Shown in pieces: positions 55,196 to 64,000 of a stretch of DNA of 64,000 nucleotides. The notes below the pieces were generated by a model. The model made no database searches and was not told where the DNA came from. It saw nothing but the letters and a program-made list of their open reading frames with translations. The DNA is from Luteimonas sp. FCS-9 (GTDB lineage: Bacteria; Pseudomonadota; Gammaproteobacteria; Xanthomonadales; Xanthomonadaceae), in the NCBI RefSeq assembly GCF_001014645.1, contig NZ_LASZ01000016.1, forward strand, positions 22,243 to 86,242. Direction: 5' to 3'. A program made the position numbers and the translations under genes. Every line of letters starts with the position of its first letter. The stretch's first letter is position 1.

Positions 55196-55210
55196 TGTGC
55201 GCTTACTCCC

Positions 55211-55606
55211 TTAGGCCACGAAGCACAGGACTTCACCGCCGACGCCCTGCTGGCGCGCCTGCGCGTCGGTCATGATGCCCTTCGACGTGGAGATGATCGC
55301 GATGCCGAGCCCGTTGAGGACCTTGGGCAGCGCGTCCTTGCCGCGGTACTGGCGCAGGCCCGAGCGCGAGAAGCGCTGCAGACGCTCGATCACCGGACGG
55401 CCTTCGTAGTACTTGAGGACGATCTCGAGTTCGGCCTTGGCGCCGTTCTCGGTCACGCGGAAATCGCCGATGTAGCCCTCGTCCTTCAGGACGGTGGCGA
55501 TGGCGACCTTGGTCTTGGAGGACGGCATCTTCACCGTCTGCTTGCCGACCGCTGCCGCATTCTTGATGCGGACCAGCATGTCGGCGATGGGATCAGTCAT
55601 GCTCAT
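55211..55606 (-). CDS. rpsH: 30S ribosomal protein S8
   Basis: 131 residues, [17 protein letters not shown] start and [23 protein letters not shown] end. Central 16S rRNA-binding protein; in E. coli the translational repressor of the spc operon. A 144-bp spacer separates it from rpsN. Confidence 0.97.
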   Translation of the reverse strand: MSMTDPIADMLVRIKNAAAVGKQTVKMPSSKTKVAIATVLKDEGYIGDFRVTENGAKAELEIVLKYYEGRPVIERLQRFSRSGLRQYRGKDALPKVLNGLGIAIISTSKGIMTDAQARQQGVGGEVLCFVA

Positions 55607-55750
55607 GATGATTACCTTCTGAGTGCACCGATATCCGCTTTCGCGAATTCTAGTTTTGAACCGGCCGGGAGCCCGGCCGGGGTACAGCGTGAGGGGCGGT
55701 ATTGTACAGGCCCGGCGCCGGAACGCCAGACCCGTACCCGCCCGCCCGGA
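55607..55750 (-). promoter_or_regulatory. rpsN-rpsH spacer with promoter-like elements and hairpin
   Basis: On the minus strand a -10-like TACAAT (55701-55706) lies 17 bp after CTGGCG (55724-55729), and a strong GC stem CCGGCCGGG-AG-CCCGGCCGG (about 55662-55681) lies between it and rpsH. It could be an internal promoter with a structured leader, or only an insertion of a palindrome. Confidence 0.35.
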
Positions 55751-56056
55751 TTACCAGCTGGCCTTGCGCAGGCCCGGCACGTCGCCGCGCATCGTGGCTT
55801 CGCGCAGCTTGTTGCGGCCCAGGCCGAACTTGCTGTACACGCCACGCGGACGACCGGTCAGGGCGCAGCGGTTGACCTGGCGCGAGGGCGACGAGTCGCG
55901 CGGCAGCTTCTGCAGCTTGGTCGCGGCCTCGATCTTCTCCTCGTAGCCGGCGGTCTGGCTGCTGATGATCTTCTTCAGCGCCGCGCGCTTCTCGGCATGC
56001 TGCTTGGCCAGCTTGGTGCGCTTGACCTCGCGGTTGACCATGGACGTCTTTGCCAT
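55751..56056 (-). CDS. rpsN: 30S ribosomal protein S14
   Basis: 101 residues, the long zinc-free form of S14 ([20 protein letters not shown] without the CxxC pairs). [17 protein letters not shown] start with a GAGG Shine-Dalgarno. Between rplE and rpsH. Confidence 0.97.
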   Translation of the reverse strand: MAKTSMVNREVKRTKLAKQHAEKRAALKKIISSQTAGYEEKIEAATKLQKLPRDSSPSRQVNRCALTGRPRGVYSKFGLGRNKLREATMRGDVPGLRKASW

Positions 56057-56065
56057 GTGGTTTCC

Positions 56066-56608
56066 TCAGTTGCGGAACGGGAAGCGGAAGGCTTCGAGCA
56101 GTGCCTTGGCTTCTTCGTTGGTGCGTGCGGTGGTCGTGATGGCGATGTCCATGCCGCGGATCGCGTCGACCTGGTCGAAGTCGATCTCCGGGAAGATGAT
56201 CTGCTCCTTCACGCCCATGTTGTAGTTGCCGCGGCCGTCGAACGAACGGCCGGACACGCCGCGGAAGTCGCGCACGCGCGGCAGCGAGACGTTGACCAGG
56301 CGGTCGAGGAACTCGTACATCCGGTTGCGGCGCAGCGTGACCTTGCAGCCGATCGGCCAGCCGTCGCGGATCTTGAACGAGGCGACCGACACGCGCGACT
56401 TGGTCACCAGCGGCTTCTGGCCGCTGATCTTGGCCATGTCGGCGGTGGCGTTCTCGAGGATCTTCTTGTTCGCGGCCGCCTCGCCCACGCCCATGTTGAG
56501 CGTGATCTTGGTCAGGCGCGGGACCTGCATGATGTTGTCGTAGCCGAACTGCTCCATGAGCTTCGGCACCACTTCATCCTTGTAGAACTGTTCCAGACGG
56601 GTCGTCAT
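56066..56608 (-). CDS. rplE: 50S ribosomal protein L5
   Basis: 180 residues from [20 protein letters not shown]. The ATG at 56608 has GAGG nine bases upstream and fits other L5 lengths; an ATG three codons earlier (56617) directly abuts that GAGG. 5S rRNA-binding; [22 protein letters not shown] is the C-terminal signature. Confidence 0.96.
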   Translation of the reverse strand: MTTRLEQFYKDEVVPKLMEQFGYDNIMQVPRLTKITLNMGVGEAAANKKILENATADMAKISGQKPLVTKSRVSVASFKIRDGWPIGCKVTLRRNRMYEFLDRLVNVSLPRVRDFRGVSGRSFDGRGNYNMGVKEQIIFPEIDFDQVDAIRGMDIAITTTARTNEEAKALLEAFRFPFRN

Positions 56609-56619
56609 TTTCGGCATCC

Positions 56620-56937
56620 TCAGGCGTCGAGCGCCTCACCGCTCGAGCGGAACACGCGCAGCGTGCGTCCATCCTCGAGCTTCTTGGTTCCGATGCGCTC
56701 GCCCTTGCCGGTGGCAGGGTTGAACGGCATCACGTTCGAAGCGTGGATCGGGGCTTCGCGCTCGATCACGCCACCGGCCTGGCCGGCCTGCGGATTGGGC
56801 TTGGTGTGGCGCTTGACGAGGTTGACGTTGGAGACGACGACCTTGTCGCCGACCACGCGCACCACGTCGCCGCGCTTGCCCTTGTCCTTGCCGGCGATCA
56901 CGATGACGTGGTCGCCCTTCTTGATTCGATTGGCCAT
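56620..56937 (-). CDS. rplX: 50S ribosomal protein L24
   Basis: 105 residues. [23 protein letters not shown] contains the KOW motif; early assembly protein of the large subunit. Twelve bases before rplE and 14 after rplN, spc operon order. Confidence 0.97.
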   Translation of the reverse strand: MANRIKKGDHVIVIAGKDKGKRGDVVRVVGDKVVVSNVNLVKRHTKPNPQAGQAGGVIEREAPIHASNVMPFNPATGKGERIGTKKLEDGRTLRVFRSSGEALDA

Positions 56938-56951
56938 GTTCGTATCTCCGC

Positions 56952-57320
56952 TCAGAGCACTTCGGGAGCGAGCGACACGATCTTCATGAACTTCTCGGAA
57001 CGAAGCTCACGGGTCACGGGCCCGAAGATGCGGGTGCCGATCGGCTCCTGCTTGTTGTTGAGCAACACCGCGGCGTTGCCGTCGAAGCGGATCAGCGAAC
57101 CGTCGGGACGGCGCACACCCTTGCGGGTACGCACCACGACGGCGTCGTAGACCTCGCCCTTCTTGACCTTGCCGCGCGGAATCGCTTCCTTCACGGAGAC
57201 CTTGATGATGTCGCCGATCGCGGCGTAACGGCGCTTGGAACCGCCGAGCACCTTGATGCACATCACTTCCTTGGCACCGCTGTTGTCGGCCACGTCGAGG
57301 TGGCTCTGCATCTGGATCAT
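56952..57320 (-). CDS. rplN: 50S ribosomal protein L14
   Basis: 122 residues, the normal L14 length. [33 protein letters not shown] (in parts) and [22 protein letters not shown] are diagnostic. First gene of the spc operon in the E. coli sense. Confidence 0.98.
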   Translation of the reverse strand: MIQMQSHLDVADNSGAKEVMCIKVLGGSKRRYAAIGDIIKVSVKEAIPRGKVKKGEVYDAVVVRTRKGVRRPDGSLIRFDGNAAVLLNNKQEPIGTRIFGPVTRELRSEKFMKIVSLAPEVL

Positions 57321-57333
57321 TTCGAGCTCCTCG

Positions 57334-57594
57334 TTATTCGGCCGCGCGCGCGACGATTTCGGTCACGCGCCAGTTCTTGGTCTTGGACATCGGCGCGATC
57401 TCGACGACCTTCACCAGATCGCCTTCCTGGCAGGCGTTCTCGGCGTCGTGGGCGTGGAGCTTGGTCGAGCGCTTGATGTACTTGCCGTACAGGGCGTGCT
57501 TGACCTGACGCTCGACCAGCACCGTGACGGTCTTGTCCATCTTGTTGCTGACCACGCGGCCCTGGACCGTGCGCTGCTTCTTCTCGGTATTCAT
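57334..57594 (-). CDS. rpsQ: 30S ribosomal protein S17
   Basis: 86 residues. [23 protein letters not shown] and [19 protein letters not shown] are S17 features; an OB-fold primary rRNA-binding protein. Last gene of the S10 operon in E. coli order; here 13 bases from rplN. Confidence 0.97.
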   Translation of the reverse strand: MNTEKKQRTVQGRVVSNKMDKTVTVLVERQVKHALYGKYIKRSTKLHAHDAENACQEGDLVKVVEIAPMSKTKNWRVTEIVARAAE

Positions 57595-57604
57595 GGTCGG
57601 GTCC

Positions 57605-57793
57605 TTACTTCTTCTGGCCGATCAGGGTGTTGACGCGCGCGATCTCGCGGCGCACCCGACGGGCTTCGTGCGTCTTGGTCAGCTGGCCGGTCGCCTTCTG
57701 CATGCGGAGCGAGAAACGCTCCTTGTGCAGCTCGAGCAGGTGCGACTGCAGTTCTTCTGCCGACTTCTCGCGGAGTTCCTTGGTCGTAGCCAT
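57605..57793 (-). CDS. rpmC: 50S ribosomal protein L29
   Basis: 62 residues, [20 protein letters not shown] and [15 protein letters not shown]. Near the exit tunnel. Its ATG overlaps the rplP end by one base, so translation is coupled. Confidence 0.96.
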   Translation of the reverse strand: MATTKELREKSAEELQSHLLELHKERFSLRMQKATGQLTKTHEARRVRREIARVNTLIGQKK

Positions 57794-58206
57794 CAGCGCA
57801 CCGTCCGGGTCACGAATTGGGTGGTGACCGAAAGCTTGGCGGCAGCCAGGCGGAACGCTTCGCGCGCCACCGTCTCCTCGACGCCCTCGATCTCGTAGAT
57901 CATGCGGCCGGGCTGGATCTGGGCGACCCAGTACTCCACGCCGCCCTTGCCGGAGCCCATTCGGACTTCGATCGGCTTCTTGGTGATCGGCTTGTCCGGG
58001 AACACGCGGATCCACATCTTGCCGCCGCGCTTGACGTGGCGGCTGATGGTCCGGCGGCCGGCTTCGATCTGACGCGCGGTCAGCTGGCCGGTCGCGGTGG
58101 CCCGCAGGCCGTACTCGCCGAAGCTGACGGCGTTGCCGCTCCACGACAGGCCGTCGTTACGGCCCTTGTGCATCTTGCGGTATTTGGTTCGCTTGGGTTG
58201 CAGCAT
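57793..58206 (-). CDS. rplP: 50S ribosomal protein L16
   Basis: 137 residues, [20 protein letters not shown] start and [22 protein letters not shown]. Near the peptidyl transferase centre and A site. Two bases after the rpsC stop. Confidence 0.98.
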   Translation of the reverse strand: MLQPKRTKYRKMHKGRNDGLSWSGNAVSFGEYGLRATATGQLTARQIEAGRRTISRHVKRGGKMWIRVFPDKPITKKPIEVRMGSGKGGVEYWVAQIQPGRMIYEIEGVEETVAREAFRLAAAKLSVTTQFVTRTVR

Positions 58207-58208
58207 GA

Positions 58209-58946
58209 TTAGTCCCTCGCCTCGCGTTCACGACGCGGACCACGGCGCTCGCGGTCTCCGCGGTCACCACGCTCGCCGCGCGGCGTGTCGTCCTGCTTCT
58301 CCTGGCCGACCTGGGAGAAATCGAAGATCTCGCCCTTGTAGATCCAGGTCTTGATGCCGATGATCCCGTAGGTCGTCTTGGCCTCGGCGAAGCCGTAGTC
58401 GACGTCGGCACGCAGCGTGTGCAGCGGCACGCGGCCTTCGCGGTACCACTCCGAACGCGCGATCTCGGCGCCGTTGAGGCGGCCGGCGACGTTGACCTTG
58501 ATGCCCAGCGCGCCCAGGCGCATCGCGTTGCCGACCGCACGCTTCATCGCGCGGCGGAACATGATGCGGCGCTCGAGCTGCTGCGCGATCGACTCGGCGA
58601 CCAGCTGCGCGTCGAGCTCCGGCTTGCGGACCTCGGTCACGTTGATGTGCGCCGGAACGCCCATCATCTGGCTGACGTCCTTGCGCAGCTTCTCGATGTC
58701 CTCGCCGCGCTTGCCGATCACCACGCCCGGGCGGGCGGTGTGGATCGTCACGCGCGCCGTCTTGGCCGGACGCTCGATCAGGATCTTGCTGATGCCGGCC
58801 TGCGCCAGGCGCTTGCGCAGCATCTCGCGGACCTTCAGGTCGGCGGCCAGGTACTCGGCGTATTCCTTCTTGCCGGCGTACCACTTGGAGTTCCAGTCCT
58901 TGGCGATGCCCAGGCGGATACCGGTGGGATGAACTTTATGACCCAT
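58209..58946 (-). CDS. rpsC: 30S ribosomal protein S3
   Basis: 245 residues. KH-type RNA-binding domain ([19 protein letters not shown] near 60) and the C-terminal S3 domain are normal; the last ~27 residues form an Arg/Glu/Asp/Gly tail ([19 protein letters not shown]) not present in E. coli S3. Such charged tails occur in some high-GC species. Confidence 0.97.
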   Translation of the reverse strand: MGHKVHPTGIRLGIAKDWNSKWYAGKKEYAEYLAADLKVREMLRKRLAQAGISKILIERPAKTARVTIHTARPGVVIGKRGEDIEKLRKDVSQMMGVPAHINVTEVRKPELDAQLVAESIAQQLERRIMFRRAMKRAVGNAMRLGALGIKVNVAGRLNGAEIARSEWYREGRVPLHTLRADVDYGFAEAKTTYGIIGIKTWIYKGEIFDFSQVGQEKQDDTPRGERGDRGDRERRGPRREREARD

Positions 58947-59339
58947 TTACTTGCCCTCTCCCACGACGACGGTGATGTGGCTGGTGCGCTTGAGGATGCG
59001 GGTACCGCGTCCCTTGGCGCGCGCCATGAAGCGCTTCAGCGTCGGACCTTCGTCGACCGTGATGGTGGCGATCTTCAGCTCGTCGACGTCGGCGCCGGCG
59101 TTGTTCTCGGCGTTGGCGATGGCCGACTCGACGACCTTCTTGATCAGGTGCGCGGCCTTCTTGTCCGAGAACTTCAGCAGGCCGACGGCGCGCTCGACCG
59201 GCAGACCGCGGACCTGGTCGGCGACCAGGCGGGCCTTCTGCGGCGAGATGCGCGCGGTCCGCAGGATCGCGGTGCGCTTGTTGACCTCGGTGCGAGCGCG
59301 CTTCTGCTCTTCGAGGCGGGCTTTCGTTGCCTTGTCCAT
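58947..59339 (-). CDS. rplV: 50S ribosomal protein L22
   Basis: 130 residues, about 20 more than E. coli L22 because of a charged N-terminal extension ([20 protein letters not shown]). The conserved core [22 protein letters not shown] and [20 protein letters not shown], including the tunnel loop, is intact. Confidence 0.96.
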   Translation of the reverse strand: MDKATKARLEEQKRARTEVNKRTAILRTARISPQKARLVADQVRGLPVERAVGLLKFSDKKAAHLIKKVVESAIANAENNAGADVDELKIATITVDEGPTLKRFMARAKGRGTRILKRTSHITVVVGEGK

Positions 59340-59349
59340 TGTGCGCTCC

Positions 59350-59622
59350 TTACCTGCCCGACTTCTTGTCGCCGCCGTGACCCTTGAACGTCCGGGTCAG
59401 GGCGAACTCGCCGAGCTTGTGGCCAACCATGTTCTCGTTGACGAGCACCGGGATGTGGTTCTTGCCGTTGTGGATGGCGATGGTGAAGCCGACCATTTCC
59501 GGCAGGACCATCGAGCGGCGCGACCAGGTCTTGATCGGCTTCTTGGTGTTGGTGCCGGCGGCCTCGACCTTCTTGATGAGGTGGTGGTCGACGAACGGAC
59601 CCTTCTTGAGTGAACGTGCCAT
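59350..59622 (-). CDS. rpsS: 30S ribosomal protein S19
   Basis: 90 residues, [20 protein letters not shown] and [22 protein letters not shown] (in parts). Head protein binding near S13. Six bases after rplB. Confidence 0.98.
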   Translation of the reverse strand: MARSLKKGPFVDHHLIKKVEAAGTNTKKPIKTWSRRSMVLPEMVGFTIAIHNGKNHIPVLVNENMVGHKLGEFALTRTFKGHGGDKKSGR

Positions 59623-59628
59623 GGTCTA

Positions 59629-60456
59629 TCAGCTCCTGCGGTCGCGCACGATGAACTGCTGCGTCCGCTTGTTATGGCGGGTCTTGTAACCCTTGGTCGG
59701 CACGCCCCACGGGGTGACCGGGTGCGGGTTGCCTTGTCCGGCGCGGGCCTCACCACCGCCGTGCGGATGGTCGACCGGGTTCATCGCCGCACCGCGGACG
59801 GTGGGCTTGACGCCGCGCCAGCGCTTGGCGCCGGCCTTGCCGAGCTTCTCGAGGCTGTGCTCGTCGTTGCTGACCTCGCCGATGGTGGCGCGGCACTCCG
59901 ACGGCACCCGACGCACTTCGCCCGAACGCAGGCGCACGGTCGCGTAGACGCCCTCGCGCGCGATCAGCTGGACGGCGGCACCGGCCGCACGCGCGATCTG
60001 CGCGCCCTTGCCCGGCTTCATCTCGATGCAGTGGATCGTCGAGCCGACCGGGATGTTGCGCAGCGGCAGCGTGTTGCCGGTCTTGATCGGCGCATCCGAA
60101 CCCGCGATCACCTGGTCGCCGGCCTTCAGGCCCTTCGGCGCGATGATGTAGCGGCGCTCGCCGTCGACGTACACCAGCAGCGCGATGTGCGCGGTGCGGT
60201 TGGGGTCGTACTCGATGCGCTCCACGCGCGCCGGGATGCCTTCCTTGTCGCGCTTGAAGTCGACGATGCGGTAGTGCTGCTTGTGACCGCCGCCGATGTG
60301 GCGCGTGGTGATCCGGCCGTGGTGGTTGCGACCACCCGACTTGCTCTTCTTCTCGACCAGCGCGGCGTGCGGCGCACCCTTGTGCAGCTCGGGGTGCACG
60401 ACGCGGACCGCGGAGCGGCGACCGGCGGACGTGGGCTTGAATTTCATCAATGGCAT
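59629..60456 (-). CDS. rplB: 50S ribosomal protein L2
   Basis: 275 residues. Conserved active-centre histidine region [19 protein letters not shown] near 225 and [21 protein letters not shown] near 46. Primary 23S rRNA-binding protein needed for subunit association. Confidence 0.98.
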   Translation of the reverse strand: MPLMKFKPTSAGRRSAVRVVHPELHKGAPHAALVEKKSKSGGRNHHGRITTRHIGGGHKQHYRIVDFKRDKEGIPARVERIEYDPNRTAHIALLVYVDGERRYIIAPKGLKAGDQVIAGSDAPIKTGNTLPLRNIPVGSTIHCIEMKPGKGAQIARAAGAAVQLIAREGVYATVRLRSGEVRRVPSECRATIGEVSNDEHSLEKLGKAGAKRWRGVKPTVRGAAMNPVDHPHGGGEARAGQGNPHPVTPWGVPTKGYKTRHNKRTQQFIVRDRRS

Positions 60457-60466
60457 CGGGGCTTCC

Positions 60467-60766
60467 TCAGACCTTCGCGTTCATGACGTCGATCGACTGG
60501 CCGTCGGCCAGCTTCACGTAGGCCTTGCGCCAGTCGCCGCGGCTGCCCTGACGCTGGCGGAAGGACTTGTTCTTGCCCTTCACGTTGACGACGTTGACCG
60601 CTTCGACCTTGACGTCGAACAGCTTCTCGACCGCGGCCTTGATGTCGGCCTTGGTCGCGACCGTCGACACTTCGAACGCGTACTGGTTGGACACTTCCTG
60701 CAGGCGCGCGGTCTTCTCGGACACGCGCGGCGCACGGATCACTTCATAGAGCTTGGCGTCGTTCAT
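60467..60766 (-). CDS. rplW: 50S ribosomal protein L23
   Basis: 99 residues. [20 protein letters not shown] start; the ATG overlaps the rplD stop (ATGA), so translation is coupled. L23 docks the signal recognition particle and trigger factor at the exit tunnel. Confidence 0.97.
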   Translation of the reverse strand: MNDAKLYEVIRAPRVSEKTARLQEVSNQYAFEVSTVATKADIKAAVEKLFDVKVEAVNVVNVKGKNKSFRQRQGSRGDWRKAYVKLADGQSIDVMNAKV

Positions 60767-61368
60767 GCCAGCCACTCCTCGATCTTCTTCACCGCATCGG
60801 TGGTGATCAGCACGGAATCGGCGCCGACCAGCGCGACCGGGTCCAGGCCCTGCACGTCGCGGATCTCGACGTACGGCAGGTTGCGTGCCGACAGGTACAG
60901 GTGCTCGGACGCGTCCTCGGTCACGATCAGCGGACGCTTGCCCAGGTCGAATTCCTTGAGCTTGGCGACCATGCCGCTGGTCTTGGTCTCGGTCAGGTCG
61001 AACGTCTCGACGATCGTCAGACGGCCCTGGCGGTTGAGCTCGGACAGGATCGCCGACATCGCCGCGCGGTACATCTTGCGGTTGACCTTCTGCTCGAAGC
61101 TGCGCGGCTTGGCCGCGAACGTCACGCCGCCGCCGACGAAGATCGGCGCGGTCAGCGCACCGTGACGGGCACCGCCGCCCTTCTGCTTCTTCGACTTCTT
61201 GGTCGTGCCGTTGACTTCCGAACGGGTCTTCTGGGCCTTGGTGCCGGCGCGGCCGGCGTTGCGATAGGCGACGACGACCTGGTGGACCAGATCCTCGCTG
61301 AAATCGCGGCCGAACACGGCGTCGGAGACCGACAGCTTGCTGCTGCTGTTGTTGATTGCGAGTTCCAT
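60763..61368 (-). CDS. rplD: 50S ribosomal protein L4
   Basis: 201 residues. [20 protein letters not shown] start; the tunnel loop [21 protein letters not shown] is clear. In E. coli L4 also represses the S10 operon by binding its leader. Confidence 0.97.
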   Translation of the reverse strand: MELAINNSSSKLSVSDAVFGRDFSEDLVHQVVVAYRNAGRAGTKAQKTRSEVNGTTKKSKKQKGGGARHGALTAPIFVGGGVTFAAKPRSFEQKVNRKMYRAAMSAILSELNRQGRLTIVETFDLTETKTSGMVAKLKEFDLGKRPLIVTEDASEHLYLSARNLPYVEIRDVQGLDPVALVGADSVLITTDAVKKIEEWLA

Positions 61369-61379
61369 CGTGCTACTCC

Positions 61380-62033
61380 TTATGCCTTGCTCGACGGACG
61401 CACGATCACGTCGCCGCCCGGCGCGCCCGGCACGGCGCCCTTGACCGCGATCAGGCCGCGCTCGGCGTCGACCTTGACGATCTGCAGGCGCTGCGTCGTC
61501 TGGACGTCGGCGCCCATGTGGCCCGACATCTTCTTGCCCGGGAACACGCGGCCCGGCGTCTGGCGCTGGCCCAGCGAACCGGGCTGGCGGTGCGACAGCG
61601 AGTTGCCGTGCGTGGCGTCGCCCATCTTGAAGTTCCAGCGCTTGATCGTGCCCTGGAAGCCCTTGCCCTTGGTGACGCCCTGGACGTCGACGAGCTGGCC
61701 CACTTCGAAGATGTCGGCCTTGATCTCGCCGCCGACGCTGAAGTCGGCGATCCTGTCGTCGGCCACGCGCAGTTCCCACAGGCCACGACCGGCTTCGACC
61801 TTCGCCTTGGCGAGGTGACCGGTTTCGGGCTTGTTGACCAGCACGGCGCGCTTGCTGCCGGCGGTGACCTGCACGGCGCTGTAGCCGTCGGTCTCGGGGG
61901 TCTTCACCTGGGTGATACGGTTGGGGGTGGCTTCGATCAGCGTCACCGGCACGGACTTGCCGTCCTCGGTGAACACGCGGCTCATGCCGGCCTTGCGGCC
62001 GACGATGCCCAACGAATGAATCTTCGCGGTCAT
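61380..62033 (-). CDS. rplC: 50S ribosomal protein L3
   Basis: 217 residues. [21 protein letters not shown] start and the conserved loop [34 protein letters not shown] (quoted here in parts: [25 protein letters not shown]). Initiates large-subunit assembly. Overlap-free neighbour of rplD. Confidence 0.98.
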   Translation of the reverse strand: MTAKIHSLGIVGRKAGMSRVFTEDGKSVPVTLIEATPNRITQVKTPETDGYSAVQVTAGSKRAVLVNKPETGHLAKAKVEAGRGLWELRVADDRIADFSVGGEIKADIFEVGQLVDVQGVTKGKGFQGTIKRWNFKMGDATHGNSLSHRQPGSLGQRQTPGRVFPGKKMSGHMGADVQTTQRLQIVKVDAERGLIAVKGAVPGAPGGDVIVRPSSKA

Positions 62034-62044
62034 GGTGGCGGCCC

Positions 62045-62356
62045 TCAGGTCAGCTTGATCTGGACGTCGACGCCAGCCGCGAGTTCGAGCTTCATCAGCG
62101 CGTCCACGGTCTTGTCGTTGGGGTCGACGATGTCGAGCACGCGCTTGTGCGTGCGGGTCTCGTACTGGTCACGCGCATCCTTGTCGACGTGCGGCGACGT
62201 CAGGATGGTGTAACGCTCGATCTTGGTGGGCAGCGGGATCGGGCCGCGCACCTGGGCGCCCGTCCGCTTCGCGGTTTCGACGATCTCGCTGGCCGAACGG
62301 TCGATCAGACGATGATCGAACGCCTTGAGGCGGATCCGGATCTTTTGGTCCGTCAT
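62045..62356 (-). CDS. rpsJ: 30S ribosomal protein S10
   Basis: 103 residues, [20 protein letters not shown] start and [22 protein letters not shown]. First gene of the S10 operon, also the NusE transcription antitermination factor in the family. A long structured leader precedes it. Confidence 0.98.
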   Translation of the reverse strand: MTDQKIRIRLKAFDHRLIDRSASEIVETAKRTGAQVRGPIPLPTKIERYTILTSPHVDKDARDQYETRTHKRVLDIVDPNDKTVDALMKLELAAGVDVQIKLT

Positions 62357-62679
62357 GACGGAAATATCCTTCGTTAAAAGAGCGACGGGCCCGCGGCTGG
62401 GTGCGCGGAACCCCTGTGAAATCGTGGCTGGCCGGAGCATTCACCCGCGCCCCGGGGCCTTTCCCTGGAAAAACGAAAGGCAGACCGGTCGCCCGATCCG
62501 CCCAGACCTGGAATCGCAGACGCAATGACCCGCTCCATCCCATCGTGCTCCGAAGACCTTCGGAACGGGTGGAGCGCAGCCTTGCGACATGTCCGTGTCT
62601 GGCGAAGACGAGGGCATCCTGCACCTCATTTCGCGGTTTCGCGGGCAGGCCTGAATCGACCAAACCGCGAGGGTCTTGC
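62357..62679 (-). promoter_or_regulatory. Untranslated leader of the S10 operon with a long stem
   Basis: About 315 bases between the candidate promoter and rpsJ. A long interrupted stem lies at 62531-62576: CGCTCCA with TGGAGCG, then CCC with GGG, then TCCGAAG-AC-CTTCGGA at the tip. E. coli has an L4-responsive leader at this place; whether this one acts alike is unknown. No leader peptide is evident. Confidence 0.55.
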
Positions 62680-62709
62680 ATTCTAGCGGGTACCGCCCGG
62701 CCGGCGCAA
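62680..62709 (-). promoter_or_regulatory. Candidate promoter of the S10 operon
   Basis: On the minus strand TTGCGC (62704-62709), an 18-bp spacer and TAGAAT (62680-62685). It is the best promoter-like pair in the tuf-rpsJ spacer and lies just past the tuf terminator hairpin. Confidence 0.5.
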
Positions 62710-62734
62710 GCCCCTGCCCGGCGGAAAACGCGGA

Positions 62735-62801
62735 ACGGACCGGGAGAGCCGGTCCGTCCGCTTGCATCGAAGCCCCGGCCCGCGCGGAGCGCGCGCGGGC
62801 C
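62735..62801 (-). terminator. Double hairpin terminator region after tuf
   Basis: Two GC-rich stems follow the tuf stop: GGCCCGCGC / GCGCGGGCC (62777-62801) and ACGGACCGG-GAGAG-CCGGTCCGT (62735-62757). The second is followed by TTCCGCGTTTTCC on the minus strand, a weak U-run. This implies at least partial separation of tuf from the S10 operon. Confidence 0.65.
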
Positions 62802-62807
62802 GTCGGA

Positions 62808-63998
<1,191 letters not shown>

Positions 63999-64000
63999 GG

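Overview
The window looks like a chromosomal segment of a high-GC gammaproteobacterium of the Xanthomonadaceae/Lysobacteraceae (Lysobacter- or Luteimonas-like). The reasons are protein character (class II DAHP synthase, S46 dipeptidyl-peptidase, AcnD/PrpF methylcitrate genes, OmpA with a proline-rich linker), very strong GC bias at third codon positions, and many short extragenic palindromes, among them paired GTAG-headed REP-like elements of the kind known from Stenotrophomonas. No phage, integrase, rRNA, tRNA or CRISPR array was found.

Left part (1-20 kb): a truncated zinc-type TonB receptor under a Zur box, with zur just upstream; gltX divergent from lpxH; purF with an overlapping ferritin-like DUF455 gene, a two-SPOR DedD-like protein, folC, a histidine phosphatase and an S46 peptidase; then tdh and kbl separated by a secreted HExxH protein; an RsuA-type pseudouridine synthase, a small exported protein and ompA. 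From 20 to 28 kb lie a LysR regulator divergent from an MFS pump, an aldo/keto reductase and a quinone-oxidoreductase-like protein, then a FadH-like dienoyl-CoA reductase, a SleB-like hydrolase and a glutathione transferase.

Middle part (27.6-38 kb): the 2-methylcitrate cycle, prpB-prpC-acnD-prpF on the minus strand, with prpE nearby. A small DUF559 endonuclease gene, flanked almost exactly by 33-bp inverted repeats, sits between acnD and prpF. Divergent from prpB is a helix-turn-helix/citrate-synthase fusion that keeps the citrate synthase catalytic residues; it is a candidate local regulator. Then come mdh, an aminotransferase, a lipoprotein, a cyclophilin, typA with two translationally coupled small genes, a class II DAHP synthase and dsbB.

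Right part (47.5-64 kb): the tuf/S10/spc/alpha ribosomal protein cluster, all on the minus strand, in conserved order from tuf to rplQ but with several unusually long spacers holding nested palindromes. The most unusual non-coding signals are a family of multi-hairpin palindromic elements (17.6, 45.0-45.3, 48.1-48.3 and 52.7 kb). Base changes between related copies are compensatory, and one copy forms a 21-bp stem that is fully paired only as plus-strand RNA.
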